This document shows, piece by piece, positions 36,984 to 46,091 of a DNA stretch of 64,000 bases. This DNA is from Pleomorphomonas diazotrophica. GTDB taxonomy: Bacteria > Pseudomonadota > Alphaproteobacteria > Rhizobiales > Pleomorphomonadaceae. Numbering within the stretch: position 1 is the first letter of the stretch; each line of letters starts with the position of its first letter. Under the pieces are notes generated by a model. It did not search any database and was not told where the DNA came from. It saw nothing but the letters and a program-made list of their open reading frames with translations. The translations under genes and the position numbers were made by a program. The DNA lies in NCBI RefSeq assembly GCF_002844595.1, contig NZ_PJNW01000002.1, forward strand, positions 310,001-374,000. Reading direction: 5' to 3'.

Positions 36984-38993
36984 TTACACCGCAACCCGTT
37001 CAAGGAACTCGTCGATCGCCGCTTCGAGGTCGCGCGTCTGGCTCAGCACCAGGGCCGCCGCCTGCTCGACGTGGCGGGCGGTGTCGGAGGTCTTGCCGAT
37101 CGCTTCGACCACGTGACCGACGCTCTCGGATACGGTGACCGTGTTGCCGGAGGCCTCGCTGACGTTGCGGCTGATCTCGTTGGTTGACGCCTCCTGCTGT
37201 TCCACGGCCGAGGCGATGCCGAGCGTCGCGCGGTTGACCTCTTCCATGGTGGCGGCGATGGCGCGAATCGAATCCACCGCTTCGGCGGTCGAGGCCTGCA
37301 TTTCCGAGATCTGGGCGGCAATCTGCTCGGTGGCCCGCGAGGTCTGGTCGGACAGCCCCTTCACCTCCGCGGCGACAACCGCGAAGCCCTTGCCGGCCTC
37401 GCCAGCCCGCGCCGCCTCGATGGTGGCGTTGAGGGCCAGGAGGTTGGTCTGCTCGGCGATGGAACGGATCAGCGTCACCACCTGACCGACGCGGCTCGCC
37501 GCGTCGGCGAGGCCCGCCACCTGTTCATTGGTGCGGCGGGCGCCCTCGGTGGCGCTGCCGATGATCGTGGTGGTCCGGCTGACGTGGCTCACCACCTCGC
37601 TGATCGACGAAGCAAGTTCCTCGGCGGCGCCGGCGACGACGGTGACCTTTTCCGAGGCGCCCCGCGAGGCGGTGGACGCGCTCTCAGCCTGCGTCCGGGT
37701 GCGGCCGGCCTCGTCGAGCAAACCGTCGGCGGTGCTTTGCATGCCGGCCATGGTGTCGGTGACCGCTTGGGTCAGCTCGCCTGCCACGGAGCGGAAGTCG
37801 CGAACCGCGGCCTCGAAGGCTTGCTGGCGACGGAGCCGCTCCTCGGCATCGGCACGCTGCTCGTCCTCGAGACGGGCCTTCTCGGTCTGGTTTGCCTGGA
37901 AGACGGCGAGCGTACGGGCCATGGCGCCGATCTCGTCGGTACGCTCGGTATCGGCGACGGTCGCCGCTTCGCCGCGCGACAGCACGTCCATGGTGGTGCG
38001 GATGCGACCGAGCGGGCCGGTGATCGAGCGGCTGATCTGCCAACTGATCAAGGCGCCGGCCAACAGCGTCAGCGGCACGACGAGGTAGATGAGGCGCAGG
38101 GCAAACTGGGTACCTTCGGAGAAGGCCTGGGTGGTCGATGCGGTGAGGTCGCCGGCAGCGGTTTTGATGGCCCGGGTAAGCGGCTCGGCGAGATCGAAGG
38201 ACAGCGACGTCTGGTCGGCGATCTTCACCCAGGAAGCATAGAGTTCGACATAGGACGTGAAGGCGGAGGAGTAGGCGGCGAGCCGCGCCTTCAGCCCATC
38301 CTTAGCTTCCGCACTGAGCTGGGTCTTGTCGAGCTCGCGAGTAAAGCGGCCGGCGGCGGCATCAAAGGCACCGGAGCTCGGGCCGTCGTGGCGCAGCATG
38401 AACTCGGCTCGCGCCTGGTTGAGCTGGGCAAAGGCCTGGGCAACGCGGACGGTATCGGGATTCTGGCCGCTCTTGGTGGCCTTGTTGACATCGGTGCGAA
38501 GCGTCTGGAAGGCGGCCTCCATCTCACCCTGAATACCGCTGTCGTTGCCGAAACCGAGTTTGATCTGGCCGCTCTTCACCTCGGCGAACTGCCCTGCGAT
38601 CTTGTCGAACAGCGTCGCCAGCTGGCCAGCCTCGCTGGTTGCCGCGCCAACGGCGCCGGCGGCATCGCCGAGATGCCGGATGGTCTCGCGGGTTTCGGTA
38701 AGAAGGCCGTCGATCTCGGTTGCCCGCTCGGAGCTGGGAGCGACCATGAACAGCCGTTCCTTGGCGGCGAGCTTGTTGGCGAGGCTCTGCGTTTGCTCGG
38801 ACAGAAGCGACAGGCCGGCGGCGGCCGACGAGGTTTCTTCCAGGGCGCGCATGGAGACCACGGCATAGCCGCCGGTGCCGGAGACGACGGTGAGGCCGGC
38901 AAGCCAGACGAGAGAGAGCGAAGCGACCTTGAGACGGATGGACAGCCCGCCACGAGGGCGACGCGAGCCAGCCGGTTTTGAGCCAAACAACAT
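36984..38993 (-). CDS. Methyl-accepting chemotaxis protein
   Basis: 669 aa. TM1 (about residues 25-47) and TM2 (about 303-325) flank a periplasmic domain of about 250 residues that appears all-helical, like HBM or four-helix sensors. HAMP (about 326-380) and the signalling domain follow; the tip motif [21 protein letters not shown] and [15 protein letters not shown] is intact. No C-terminal CheR-binding pentapeptide is seen (it ends EFLERVAV). AGGGGA seven bases before the ATG at 38993 sets the start. The signal is unknown. Confidence 0.93.
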   Translation of the reverse strand: MLFGSKPAGSRRPRGGLSIRLKVASLSLVWLAGLTVVSGTGGYAVVSMRALEETSSAAAGLSLLSEQTQSLANKLAAKERLFMVAPSSERATEIDGLLTETRETIRHLGDAAGAVGAATSEAGQLATLFDKIAGQFAEVKSGQIKLGFGNDSGIQGEMEAAFQTLRTDVNKATKSGQNPDTVRVAQAFAQLNQARAEFMLRHDGPSSGAFDAAAGRFTRELDKTQLSAEAKDGLKARLAAYSSAFTSYVELYASWVKIADQTSLSFDLAEPLTRAIKTAAGDLTASTTQAFSEGTQFALRLIYLVVPLTLLAGALISWQISRSITGPLGRIRTTMDVLSRGEAATVADTERTDEIGAMARTLAVFQANQTEKARLEDEQRADAEERLRRQQAFEAAVRDFRSVAGELTQAVTDTMAGMQSTADGLLDEAGRTRTQAESASTASRGASEKVTVVAGAAEELASSISEVVSHVSRTTTIIGSATEGARRTNEQVAGLADAASRVGQVVTLIRSIAEQTNLLALNATIEAARAGEAGKGFAVVAAEVKGLSDQTSRATEQIAAQISEMQASTAEAVDSIRAIAATMEEVNRATLGIASAVEQQEASTNEISRNVSEASGNTVTVSESVGHVVEAIGKTSDTARHVEQAAALVLSQTRDLEAAIDEFLERVAV

Positions 38994-39446
38994 GCTGAAT
39001 CCCCTGTTTGTTTTGGCTCTATTAGACTTTTGGTTGCTTAACGGCGCGCTAATACCACTCGATAAAGTCCAATGGGCGCTCGATCTGTGTTTGTATTTGG
39101 TTAAGCGGCATAAGAATGCACACGAATTCAGCAGGTTCATGCCGGACTTATTGTCAGTTCCTGCAGTTTAGGCCTTTAGCAAGGCAAGAAACCTGATGGA
39201 CTGCCTTGATATCACGCAGGAGGTGCAACATCTGCAGGCAGCTCTGACTGAGATATATTAGAAATTTCGCATGTTTTGGTGGCTTTAAGTAATTCTGCTT
39301 GTGTGCTTGCCTGCCGAGGTGGAGGGGCTCGTCGCTCCATTTCCCTCGCCGACGCGGACAGAACTTGAGGAAGCGCCTCAAATAAGACGCGACCTCGGCG
39401 ACCGGAGCCTGTAACTTGGTGATCCGCTGTCCACTGGATCCTGGCA
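38994..39446. other. Divergent promoter region, no gene seen
   Basis: 453 bases between the receptor and oxidoreductase genes, with several A+T-rich stretches (39000-39120 and 39240-39300). It should hold both promoters. No clear hairpin, repeat or RNA gene was found. Confidence 0.4.
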
Positions 39447-41534
39447 ATGAACGTTACGCTTCGTCCCGACTTCGCTCACTCCGCCTGTCCGCACGACTGC
39501 CCGTCGACCTGCGCGCTCGACGTCGAGCTGATGCCGGATGGTCGTATTGGTCGGCTGCGTGGCTCGTCCGACAACAGCTATACGGCCGGCGTCATCTGCG
39601 CCAAGGTTGGCCGCTATGCCGAGCGGCTTTACCATCCGGAGCGTCTGACCAAGCCGCTCATCAACGTCGGGGCCAAAGGTGAGGGCAGGTTCCAGGAAAT
39701 CTCCTGGGAGGAAGCGCTCGACCGCGTTGCCGACGCCTTTGTCACCGCCGAGCGGCAGTTCGGTGCCGAGAGCGTCTGGCCCTACAAATACGCCGGCACC
39801 ATGGGCCTTGTGCAGCGCGACAGCATCGAACGGCTGCGGCACGTCAAGAAATACTCGCGCAGCCACGACACCATCTGCGTGACGCCAGCCTGGACGGGCT
39901 GGATCGCCGGCACGGGCCGCCTCGCCGGACCGGACCCGCGCGAAATGGCGCAGTCCGACTGCATCGTCATCTGGGGCACCAACGCGGTGACCACGCAGGT
40001 CAACGTGATGACCCACGCCATCCGGGCTCGCAAGAGCCGGGGCGCCAAGATCGTCGCCGTCGACGTCTACGAGACCGAAACGGTGCGGCAGGCGGACCTC
40101 GGGCTGGTGCTGCGGCCCGGCTCCGATGCGGCGCTCGCCTGTGCCGTCATGCACATCGCCTTCCGCGATGGCTACGCTGACCGTGCCTATATGGCGAAAT
40201 ACGCCGACGCGCCGGCCGAACTCGAAGCGCATCTGAAATCCCGGACACCGGAGTGGGCGGCGGCGATCACCGGCCTCTCTGTTGCCGAGATCGAGGCGTT
40301 CGGCAAGCTGGTGGGCACGACGCCGCGCACCTTCTTCCGGCTCGGCTACGGCTTCACCCGGTCGCGCAATGGCGTCGTGTCCATGCATGCGGCTCAATCT
40401 ATCGCCACGGTGCTCGGCCTGTGGCAGCGCGAGGGGGCAGGGGCCTTCCACAACAACGGCGCCATTTTCCGCCTGAACAAGACGATGATCGAGGGCGGCG
40501 ACGTCGAGGACGACAGCGTGCGCCACCTCGATCATTCGCGCGTCGGCCCGGTGCTCACCGGCGAGGCGGATGCCCTGAAGGGCGGACCGCCGGTCAAGGC
40601 GATGATCATCCAGAACTGCAACCCGATGACGGTGACGCCCGAACAGGACAAGGTGCGGCGCGGCTTCCTGCGCGACGACCTGTTCGTCTGCGTGCACGAG
40701 CAGTTCATGACCGACACGGCCAAGATGGCCGACATCGTGCTGCCGGCCACCATGTTCCTGGAGCACGACGACATCTACAAGGCCGGCGGGCAGCAAAGCA
40801 TCCTGTTCGGGCCGAAGCTCGTCGAACCGCCGGAGGGACCACGCGAGAACATCTACGTCATCAACGAGTTGGCAAAGCGGCTGGGCGCCGAGCATCCCGG
40901 TTTTGCGATGACGGCGCGCGAGCATGTCGACTGGATGTTGCGGCACTCGGGGCTCGGCACGCTGGCCGAGCTGGAGGAAAAGCGCTTTTTCGACATGCAG
41001 CCAGATTTCGAGACGGCGCATTATGTCAACGGCTTCGCCTATCCGGACGGCAAGTTCCGTTTCAAGCCGGACTGGGCCAACGTCAAGTCGTCCAACATCG
41101 GACCGATGGGCCCCTGGCGCGACATGCCGTCGCTGCCGGACTACTGGCCTGTGGTCGAAGAAGCGGACGAGACCCATCCCTTCCGCCTGGTCACCGCCCC
41201 GGCGCGCAACTTCCTCAACACCTCCTTCAGCGAGACGGCGACCTCGTCGGTCCGTGAGGGGCGGCCGACACTCAAGCTACGGCCGGACGATGCGGCTCGG
41301 CTGGGGATCGCCGACGGTGACGCCGTGGTGATCGGCAATCATCGTGGCCGCGTCGAACTGAACGCCGAGCTGTTCGACGGCCTGCAGGCCGGCGTGGTGG
41401 TGGCCGAGGGCATCTGGGCGAATCGAGCTCACCGAGGTGGGGTTGGGATCAACACGCTGACGGGTTCCGATGAGATCGCGCCCTTCGGCGGTGCCGCCTT
41501 CCACGACACCAAGGTCTGGCTCAGAAAGCTGTGA
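39447..41534 (+). CDS. Molybdopterin oxidoreductase family protein with [4Fe-4S] motif
   Basis: 695 aa. The N-terminal motif CPHDCPSTC with a fourth Cys 31 residues on (VICAK) binds a [4Fe-4S] cluster. The molybdopterin core has SDCIVIWGTN, a candidate Mo ligand in DTICVTPAW, and VLPATMFLEHDD; the C-terminal dinucleotide-binding domain has LRPDDAARLGIADGDAV. No Tat signal is visible, so it is probably cytoplasmic. No partner electron-transfer subunit gene is next to it. It belongs to the BisC/formate-dehydrogenase-like superfamily; the substrate is unknown. Confidence 0.9.
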   Translation: MNVTLRPDFAHSACPHDCPSTCALDVELMPDGRIGRLRGSSDNSYTAGVICAKVGRYAERLYHPERLTKPLINVGAKGEGRFQEISWEEALDRVADAFVTAERQFGAESVWPYKYAGTMGLVQRDSIERLRHVKKYSRSHDTICVTPAWTGWIAGTGRLAGPDPREMAQSDCIVIWGTNAVTTQVNVMTHAIRARKSRGAKIVAVDVYETETVRQADLGLVLRPGSDAALACAVMHIAFRDGYADRAYMAKYADAPAELEAHLKSRTPEWAAAITGLSVAEIEAFGKLVGTTPRTFFRLGYGFTRSRNGVVSMHAAQSIATVLGLWQREGAGAFHNNGAIFRLNKTMIEGGDVEDDSVRHLDHSRVGPVLTGEADALKGGPPVKAMIIQNCNPMTVTPEQDKVRRGFLRDDLFVCVHEQFMTDTAKMADIVLPATMFLEHDDIYKAGGQQSILFGPKLVEPPEGPRENIYVINELAKRLGAEHPGFAMTAREHVDWMLRHSGLGTLAELEEKRFFDMQPDFETAHYVNGFAYPDGKFRFKPDWANVKSSNIGPMGPWRDMPSLPDYWPVVEEADETHPFRLVTAPARNFLNTSFSETATSSVREGRPTLKLRPDDAARLGIADGDAVVIGNHRGRVELNAELFDGLQAGVVVAEGIWANRAHRGGVGINTLTGSDEIAPFGGAAFHDTKVWLRKL

Positions 41535-41668
41535 CCAATGTGCAAGGCGGCAGCCCGAAAGCGGTTTCGTCCAATGGAAGCCTGTTGCGAGCGTCGGTGA
41601 CCTTGCCTTAAGAAACCGCCGTTTTGGGGCCGCGCGGCGCGGTCCGGCGATTCTTTCAGAACGAGGCC

Positions 41669-41983
41669 ATGATGCGGGTTATTTCCGGTACGGTTGCCGC
41701 CGTTGCACTTGCCGTCGGCGTGGTGGGAGCGATGCCGGCCAGCGCCGACACGATCTCCCGCGACAATCTGGCGCGCAAGTTCCTGGATTACTGCGTCAAC
41801 ACCCAGTACCGGGTCGAAGGGATCGACCGTAACTCGATGATCGACAGGTGCCGCAAGGCATCAGTGCAGGCGATGACGCAGTTCGAGGGCGACAGCTTCG
41901 ATGCGCCATCGCGCTCGAAGTTCACCGCCGAGCAGGACAGGGCGATCCGCGCCGCCGTCGCTGCTGCCTTCGCGAAGAAGTAA
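41669..41983 (+). CDS. Small secreted protein of unknown function
   Basis: 104 aa. A signal peptide (MMRVISGTVAAVALAVGVVGAMPASA) leads to a mature protein of about 78 residues, charged, with two cysteines (FLDYCVNTQYRV and MIDRCRKAS) that could form a disulfide. GAGG lies just before the ATG pair. I do not recognise the family. It is 135 bases downstream of the molybdopterin oxidoreductase gene. Confidence 0.72.
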   Translation: MMRVISGTVAAVALAVGVVGAMPASADTISRDNLARKFLDYCVNTQYRVEGIDRNSMIDRCRKASVQAMTQFEGDSFDAPSRSKFTAEQDRAIRAAVAAAFAKK

Positions 41984-42050
41984 AGTCCCTCGCAAGCCCG
42001 GCCGTTCTTCCCGTAGGTCTCCTCGCCCCACGGAACGGATAGTCGTGCCG

Positions 42051-42698
42051 TCAGGCCATGATCGCCTTGACGCCGTCGGCGACGAACTGGACGGCGAGCG
42101 AGGCGAGCAGAACGCCAAGAAGGCGGGTCAGCACGTTACGGCCGGTGTCGCCGAGATAGCGATCGATCCGGTCGGCGGCGAGGAAGATGGCGAAGGACAG
42201 GCCGATGATCGCCGCGATGATCAGCACCAGCGTCGCCATGGTCAGCGCGCTGTGTGCGTCGGCGGCCAGCAGGATGGTGGCGGATATGGCGCCGGGGCCG
42301 GCGAGGAAGGGAATGGCGATCGGGAAGACCGCGAGATGGCGGATATCCTCGCCGATCGGCTGCGGGTGACCGACGGCGACGTCGGCATGGCCGCCCTTGT
42401 CGCCGGTGGCCGACTTGGGCTTCTCGAACACCATCTCGAAGGCGATCCAGAACAGCAGCAGGCCGCCGGCGATGCGGAAGGCCGGCATGGAGATGCCGAG
42501 GAAGGTGAGGATGCCGGCACCGACAAAGGCGAAGGCGATCAGCACCAGGAAGGCGATGATCGAGGCGCGAACGGCCATGGCGCGGCGCATCTCTGGGCGG
42601 GCGCCGGCCGTCAGGGCCAGCACCAGCGGCGCGAGCCCCACCGGATCGATGGTGACGAAAAGCGTCGCGAAAGCATTGAGGATATAGTCGATCGGCAT
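42051..42698 (-). CDS. MarC-family integral membrane protein
   Basis: 215 aa with six membrane helices. The opening FATLFVTIDPVGLAPLVLALT and the later FPIAIPFLAGPGAISATILLA are family signatures. The function is not established, despite the original link to multiple antibiotic resistance. The charged loop FEKPKSATGDKGGH lies in mid-protein. GGCGGA before the ATG at 42698 fits the start. It diverges from the DfsB-like gene. Confidence 0.92.
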   Translation of the reverse strand: MPIDYILNAFATLFVTIDPVGLAPLVLALTAGARPEMRRAMAVRASIIAFLVLIAFAFVGAGILTFLGISMPAFRIAGGLLLFWIAFEMVFEKPKSATGDKGGHADVAVGHPQPIGEDIRHLAVFPIAIPFLAGPGAISATILLAADAHSALTMATLVLIIAAIIGLSFAIFLAADRIDRYLGDTGRNVLTRLLGVLLASLAVQFVADGVKAIMA

Positions 42699-42798
42699 GG
42701 TCTGTCCGCCGTTTCGGAAGGTGCCCGTTGCTGTGCCAGAAAAGCCGCGGCGCCGAAAGGGGAACGTCGGTTCGTCCGTCGCCTGGATGAGGAAAAAC

Positions 42799-43311
42799 GT
42801 GGCCATACCTGCCAGCAAGACCGAACTTGCCGATGCCATTCGCGTCAACTACCTGAAACTCCGTAACGATCTCGACGGTGTTCCCGAAGCGCTCACACGC
42901 GAGCCGACGCTCGAAGGCCACGCCAAGGGGACGGTCATGAGCGTGCACGACCCCGTCGCCTATCTCGTTGGCTGGGGCGAGCTGGTGCTGAAGTGGCATT
43001 CCGGCCGGAGCGCCGGCGTGCCGGTGGACTTTCCGGAGACCGGCTACAAGTGGAACGAGCTCGGCCGGCTGGCGCAGAAGTTCTACGCCGACTACGCGGG
43101 GCTCGATTATCCGGCGCTGCTCGACCGTCTCGCCACGGCCAAGGATCGCATCCTCGCGGTCATCGAGGCGAGTGATGAGGAGGATCTTTATGGTAAGCCC
43201 TGGTACGAGACCTACACCTTGGGACGCATGATCCAGTTCAACACCTCGTCTCCCCTGGATAACGCGCGCAAGCGTCTCCGGCGCTGGAAAAAGCAAAAGG
43301 GACTCGCCTGA
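42799..43311 (+). CDS. ClbS/DfsB-family four-helix protein
   Basis: 170 aa. The GTG at 42799 has GAGGA five bases upstream and gives the family-typical start [21 protein letters not shown]. Core motifs [19 protein letters not shown] and [21 protein letters not shown] place it in the DfsB/ClbS (DUF1706) group of the DinB-like superfamily. ClbS protects against colibactin by hydrolysing its cyclopropane; most homologues have no known role. Confidence 0.88.
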   Translation: MAIPASKTELADAIRVNYLKLRNDLDGVPEALTREPTLEGHAKGTVMSVHDPVAYLVGWGELVLKWHSGRSAGVPVDFPETGYKWNELGRLAQKFYADYAGLDYPALLDRLATAKDRILAVIEASDEEDLYGKPWYETYTLGRMIQFNTSSPLDNARKRLRRWKKQKGLA

Positions 43312-43526
43312 TCCGTAGCGTTGCCGAAAACGCCCTTTTCCGCTGGACAAACCGGTCGTTCCGTGGTCTTTGCGCCGCCACAGCAACATCAGGACCGGCC
43401 GCTGACCGGCGGCGCCTTCGCGCCGCTTTCATCGGAGCATGGCGGCGTCCTGAACGACGATTCAGCGCGGACGGAGCTTCGGTGGCAAAGCCTCCCGATC
43501 CCGTCGCCCTGGGAGACATTGGGACC

Positions 43527-44027
43527 ATGAACGACGACCGATCCGGCGCCAGATCCGAGCCGCGCCCGGCCAACCAGCGGGGCGCCGCCCGCCTTGCGGC
43601 CGTGCAGGCGCTCTATCAGCTCGAGATCGGCGGCGGCGACCTCATGGAAGTGGTGCAGGAGTTCGAGGCCTTCCGCCTTGGCAAGGAGCTCGACGGTTTC
43701 GAGTATCGGCAGGCCGATGCCGGCTGGTTCCGCGACATCGTCGGTGGCGTGGTGGTCGAGCAGCGGACCATCGATCCGATGGTGCATACCGCGCTGGTGG
43801 AGGATTGGCCGCTGAAGCGCGTCGACGCCACACTCCGCGCCATCCTGCGCTGCGGCGCCTATGAGCTCCTCAAGCGCGGCGACGTGCCGGGCCGGGTGAT
43901 CATTTCCGAGTATATCGACGTTGCCCGCGCCTTCTTCGAGGATGACGAGCCGCGCCTTGTCAACGGCGTGCTCGATCGCATAGCTCATGAAGTCCGGCCC
44001 GACGAGTTCCCCAAAGAGGGAGCGTGA
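43527..44027 (+). CDS. nusB: Transcription antitermination factor NusB
   Basis: 166 aa all-helical RNA-binding protein. [19 protein letters not shown] is the standard first helix and [30 protein letters not shown] the last. It acts with NusE, A and G in rRNA antitermination. The usual neighbour ribH is not next to it. thiL follows one base after its stop. The start at 43527 lies after GGGAGACATTGGGACC. Confidence 0.95.
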   Translation: MNDDRSGARSEPRPANQRGAARLAAVQALYQLEIGGGDLMEVVQEFEAFRLGKELDGFEYRQADAGWFRDIVGGVVVEQRTIDPMVHTALVEDWPLKRVDATLRAILRCGAYELLKRGDVPGRVIISEYIDVARAFFEDDEPRLVNGVLDRIAHEVRPDEFPKEGA

Positions 44028-44028
44028 C

Positions 44029-45021
44029 ATGGCGGCGGGCAGCATCGGTGAGTTCGAGCTGATCGCCCGCGTCTTTGCGCCACTGGCCGCCGATGGCGCC
44101 CTTGGCCTCACCGACGACGCCGCCTTCTATCGCCCGCGTCCCGGACGCGACCTCGTGCTGACCAAGGACGAGGTGGTGAGCGGCGTGCACTTCTTCGCCG
44201 ACGATCCCTGGGACGCCGTGGCGCGGAAGGCATTGCGCGTCAACCTTTCCGATCTTGCCGCCAAGGGCGCGGTGCCGGTCGGCTATCTCCTGGCTCTTGG
44301 TCTGCCGAAAGGCTTCACAGTCGAAGAGATCGACGCGTTGGGCGCCGGTCTCGCCGCCGATCAGGCGACCTATGGCATTTCGCTCTATGGCGGCGACACC
44401 GTGCGTTCGCCGGCCGGCCTCACCTTGTCGGTGACGGCGATCGGCGAGGTGAAAGAGGGCGGCATGGTCAGGCGCGGTGGCGCCAAGGCCGGAGATGTGA
44501 TCGTCGTCACCGGAACGATCGGCGACGCAGCGCTCGGTTTGGCTTTACGTCTCGACGCCGCGCTGGCCACCCGCCTCGGTCTTTCGGACGCTCATCGCGA
44601 TTATCTTCTCGACCGCTACCTGCTGCCGCGACCGCGTGGCGCTCTGGCGGCGGCAGTCGCCGATCATGCGTCGGGCGGCATGGACATTTCCGACGGCCTC
44701 GTCGGCGACCTCGGCAAGATGGCGGCCGCTTCCGGCGTTGCCATCGAGATCGACGCCGACCGGGTGCCCCTGTCGGAGGCGGCCCAGGCAGCGGTGACTT
44801 CCGATCCGCATCTCCTCGCCACGGCGCTGACCGGCGGCGACGACTACGAACTGGCGTTGTCCATGCCTGAGGCAGAGGCTGCGGCCTTTCTGGCCGCTGC
44901 CGACGCGGCCGGCATCGGTGCCGCGGTGATCGGCCGGGTGTCGTCGGGCGAGTGCGCTTCGGTTCGAGGCGACCATCCGGCGCTCGCCGACCTTGGGGCG
45001 GGTTCCTATCGGCATTTCTGA
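44029..45021 (+). CDS. thiL: Thiamine-monophosphate kinase
   Basis: 330 aa PurM-like kinase that converts thiamine phosphate to thiamine diphosphate. GEFELIARVFAPLA, DDAAFYRPRPGRDLVLTKDE (metal-binding Asp pair), YGGDTVRS and GGMDISDGLVGDL are family motifs. It lies one base behind nusB, the usual pair in alphaproteobacteria. No TPP riboswitch is expected or seen. Confidence 0.95.
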   Translation: MAAGSIGEFELIARVFAPLAADGALGLTDDAAFYRPRPGRDLVLTKDEVVSGVHFFADDPWDAVARKALRVNLSDLAAKGAVPVGYLLALGLPKGFTVEEIDALGAGLAADQATYGISLYGGDTVRSPAGLTLSVTAIGEVKEGGMVRRGGAKAGDVIVVTGTIGDAALGLALRLDAALATRLGLSDAHRDYLLDRYLLPRPRGALAAAVADHASGGMDISDGLVGDLGKMAAASGVAIEIDADRVPLSEAAQAAVTSDPHLLATALTGGDDYELALSMPEAEAAAFLAAADAAGIGAAVIGRVSSGECASVRGDHPALADLGAGSYRHF

Positions 45022-45185
45022 AATCTCGGCCCGATCGTTGCTAGGCCCGGCAAAGGCCGCCGCCGGGGCGGCAGTCCGGCTTGCGTTGGCGGTGTCGAGC
45101 CAGTAGACCTCGCGGCGGGCTCCGTTTCGGCGCCGCCAACCTATTTGTCGATCCGTTCTTTTCTTTTGCATTTTCCGGAGGGCCG

Positions 45186-45767
45186 ATGTTCCGCAAGCTC
45201 TACGATTGGACCATGTCACTGGCCGGCAGCCGCAAGGCCGGCACATGGCTCGCCGCCGTTTCCTTTGCGGAAAGCTCGTTCTTCCCGATTCCGCCCGACG
45301 TCATGCTGGTGCCGATGGTGCTGGCCCGCCGCGACAAGGCCTTCACCTACGCCCTGATCTGCACGGTGGCCTCGGTGCTTGGCGGCATCCTCGGCTATGC
45401 CATCGGGCTGTTTCTGTTCGACAGCATCGGCGGTTGGCTGATCCGCGTCTACGGCTACGGCCAGAGCTTCGACGAGTTCCGTGCCGCCTATGCCCACTAT
45501 GGCGCCTGGATCATCCTCATCAAGGGATTGACCCCCATTCCCTTCAAGCTGGTCACAATCGCCTCCGGTTTCGCCGCCTATAACTTCCCGCTGTTCGTGC
45601 TGCTCTGCGCCATCACGCGCGGCGCCCGATTCTTCCTCGTCGCCTTCCTGCTGCGCCTGTTCGGCGAGCCGGTGCGCGAGTTCATCGAGCGGCGGCTCGA
45701 TGCGGTGATGTGGGGGCTGCTGATCGTCATCGTTGGCGGATTCGTCGCGGCGCGGTACGTCGTCTGA
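45186..45767 (+). CDS. DedA-family membrane protein (YqaA-like)
   Basis: 193 aa with about five membrane helices. FAESSFFPIPPDVMLVPMVL is the typical DedA motif with the acidic residue and prolines, and GLTPIPFKLVTIASGFAAYNF is the second conserved loop. GGAGG lies just before the ATG. The YqaA branch is short, close to this length. DedA proteins are linked to lipid flipping and membrane potential. Confidence 0.92.
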   Translation: MFRKLYDWTMSLAGSRKAGTWLAAVSFAESSFFPIPPDVMLVPMVLARRDKAFTYALICTVASVLGGILGYAIGLFLFDSIGGWLIRVYGYGQSFDEFRAAYAHYGAWIILIKGLTPIPFKLVTIASGFAAYNFPLFVLLCAITRGARFFLVAFLLRLFGEPVREFIERRLDAVMWGLLIVIVGGFVAARYVV

Positions 45768-45781
45768 GGTCGCGGCGGCAT

Positions 45782-45807
45782 CGGCTTTCGGCGCCAAGCG
45801 AAGCGGA
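45782..45807 (+). repeat. REP-like element, copy related to those near bamE
   Basis: CGGCTTTCGGCGCCAAG followed by GCGAAGCGGA matches the minus-strand sequence of the repeats at 50528-50688 in two blocks. It is non-coding, just after the DedA gene. It may be part of a dispersed intergenic repeat family. Confidence 0.45.
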
Positions 45808-45873
45808 GCGGCCGCGGTTTCGCCCCGAATGGGGACAAATCCATAAAATCGTAGGCTTCGGGCTTTCACGCCC

Positions 45874-45901
45874 TTGACGCCACCAAACGAGACTATATCG
45901 G
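45874..45901 (+). promoter_or_regulatory. Putative hppA promoter
   Basis: TTGACG (45874-45879) is followed after 16 bases by TATCGG (45896-45901). This fits an alphaproteobacterial sigma-70 promoter with a poor -10. Transcription from it would give a leader of about 185 bases in front of hppA. Confidence 0.4.
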
Positions 45902-45989
45902 TAGTCCCGCCCTCGTATCTGTCCGCAGAACGGGATTGACGCCGCATGTCGGCGCCTTCTGCAAGGCGGAAGAAGAGAGGGTCGCTCCC

Positions 45990-46076
45990 AAGGCGAACGG
46001 GCACGGGAACCGTCAGGCTCCCAAGGGGCGTTCGCCTTCGGTTCGTGGCGCCAAGGCCGGGCCCTCGAGTGCCCGG
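45990..46076 (+). promoter_or_regulatory. Structured leader of hppA, candidate cis-acting RNA
   Basis: AAGGCGAACG (45990-45999) pairs perfectly with CGTTCGCCTT (46029-46038); the 29-base loop holds a small stem ACGG-gaa-CCGT. A second stem CCGGGC/GCCCGG (46057-46076) lies seven bases before the GGAGGG ribosome site. No known riboswitch class was recognised. Confidence 0.45.
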
Positions 46077-46091
46077 CACTGCGGAGGGATC

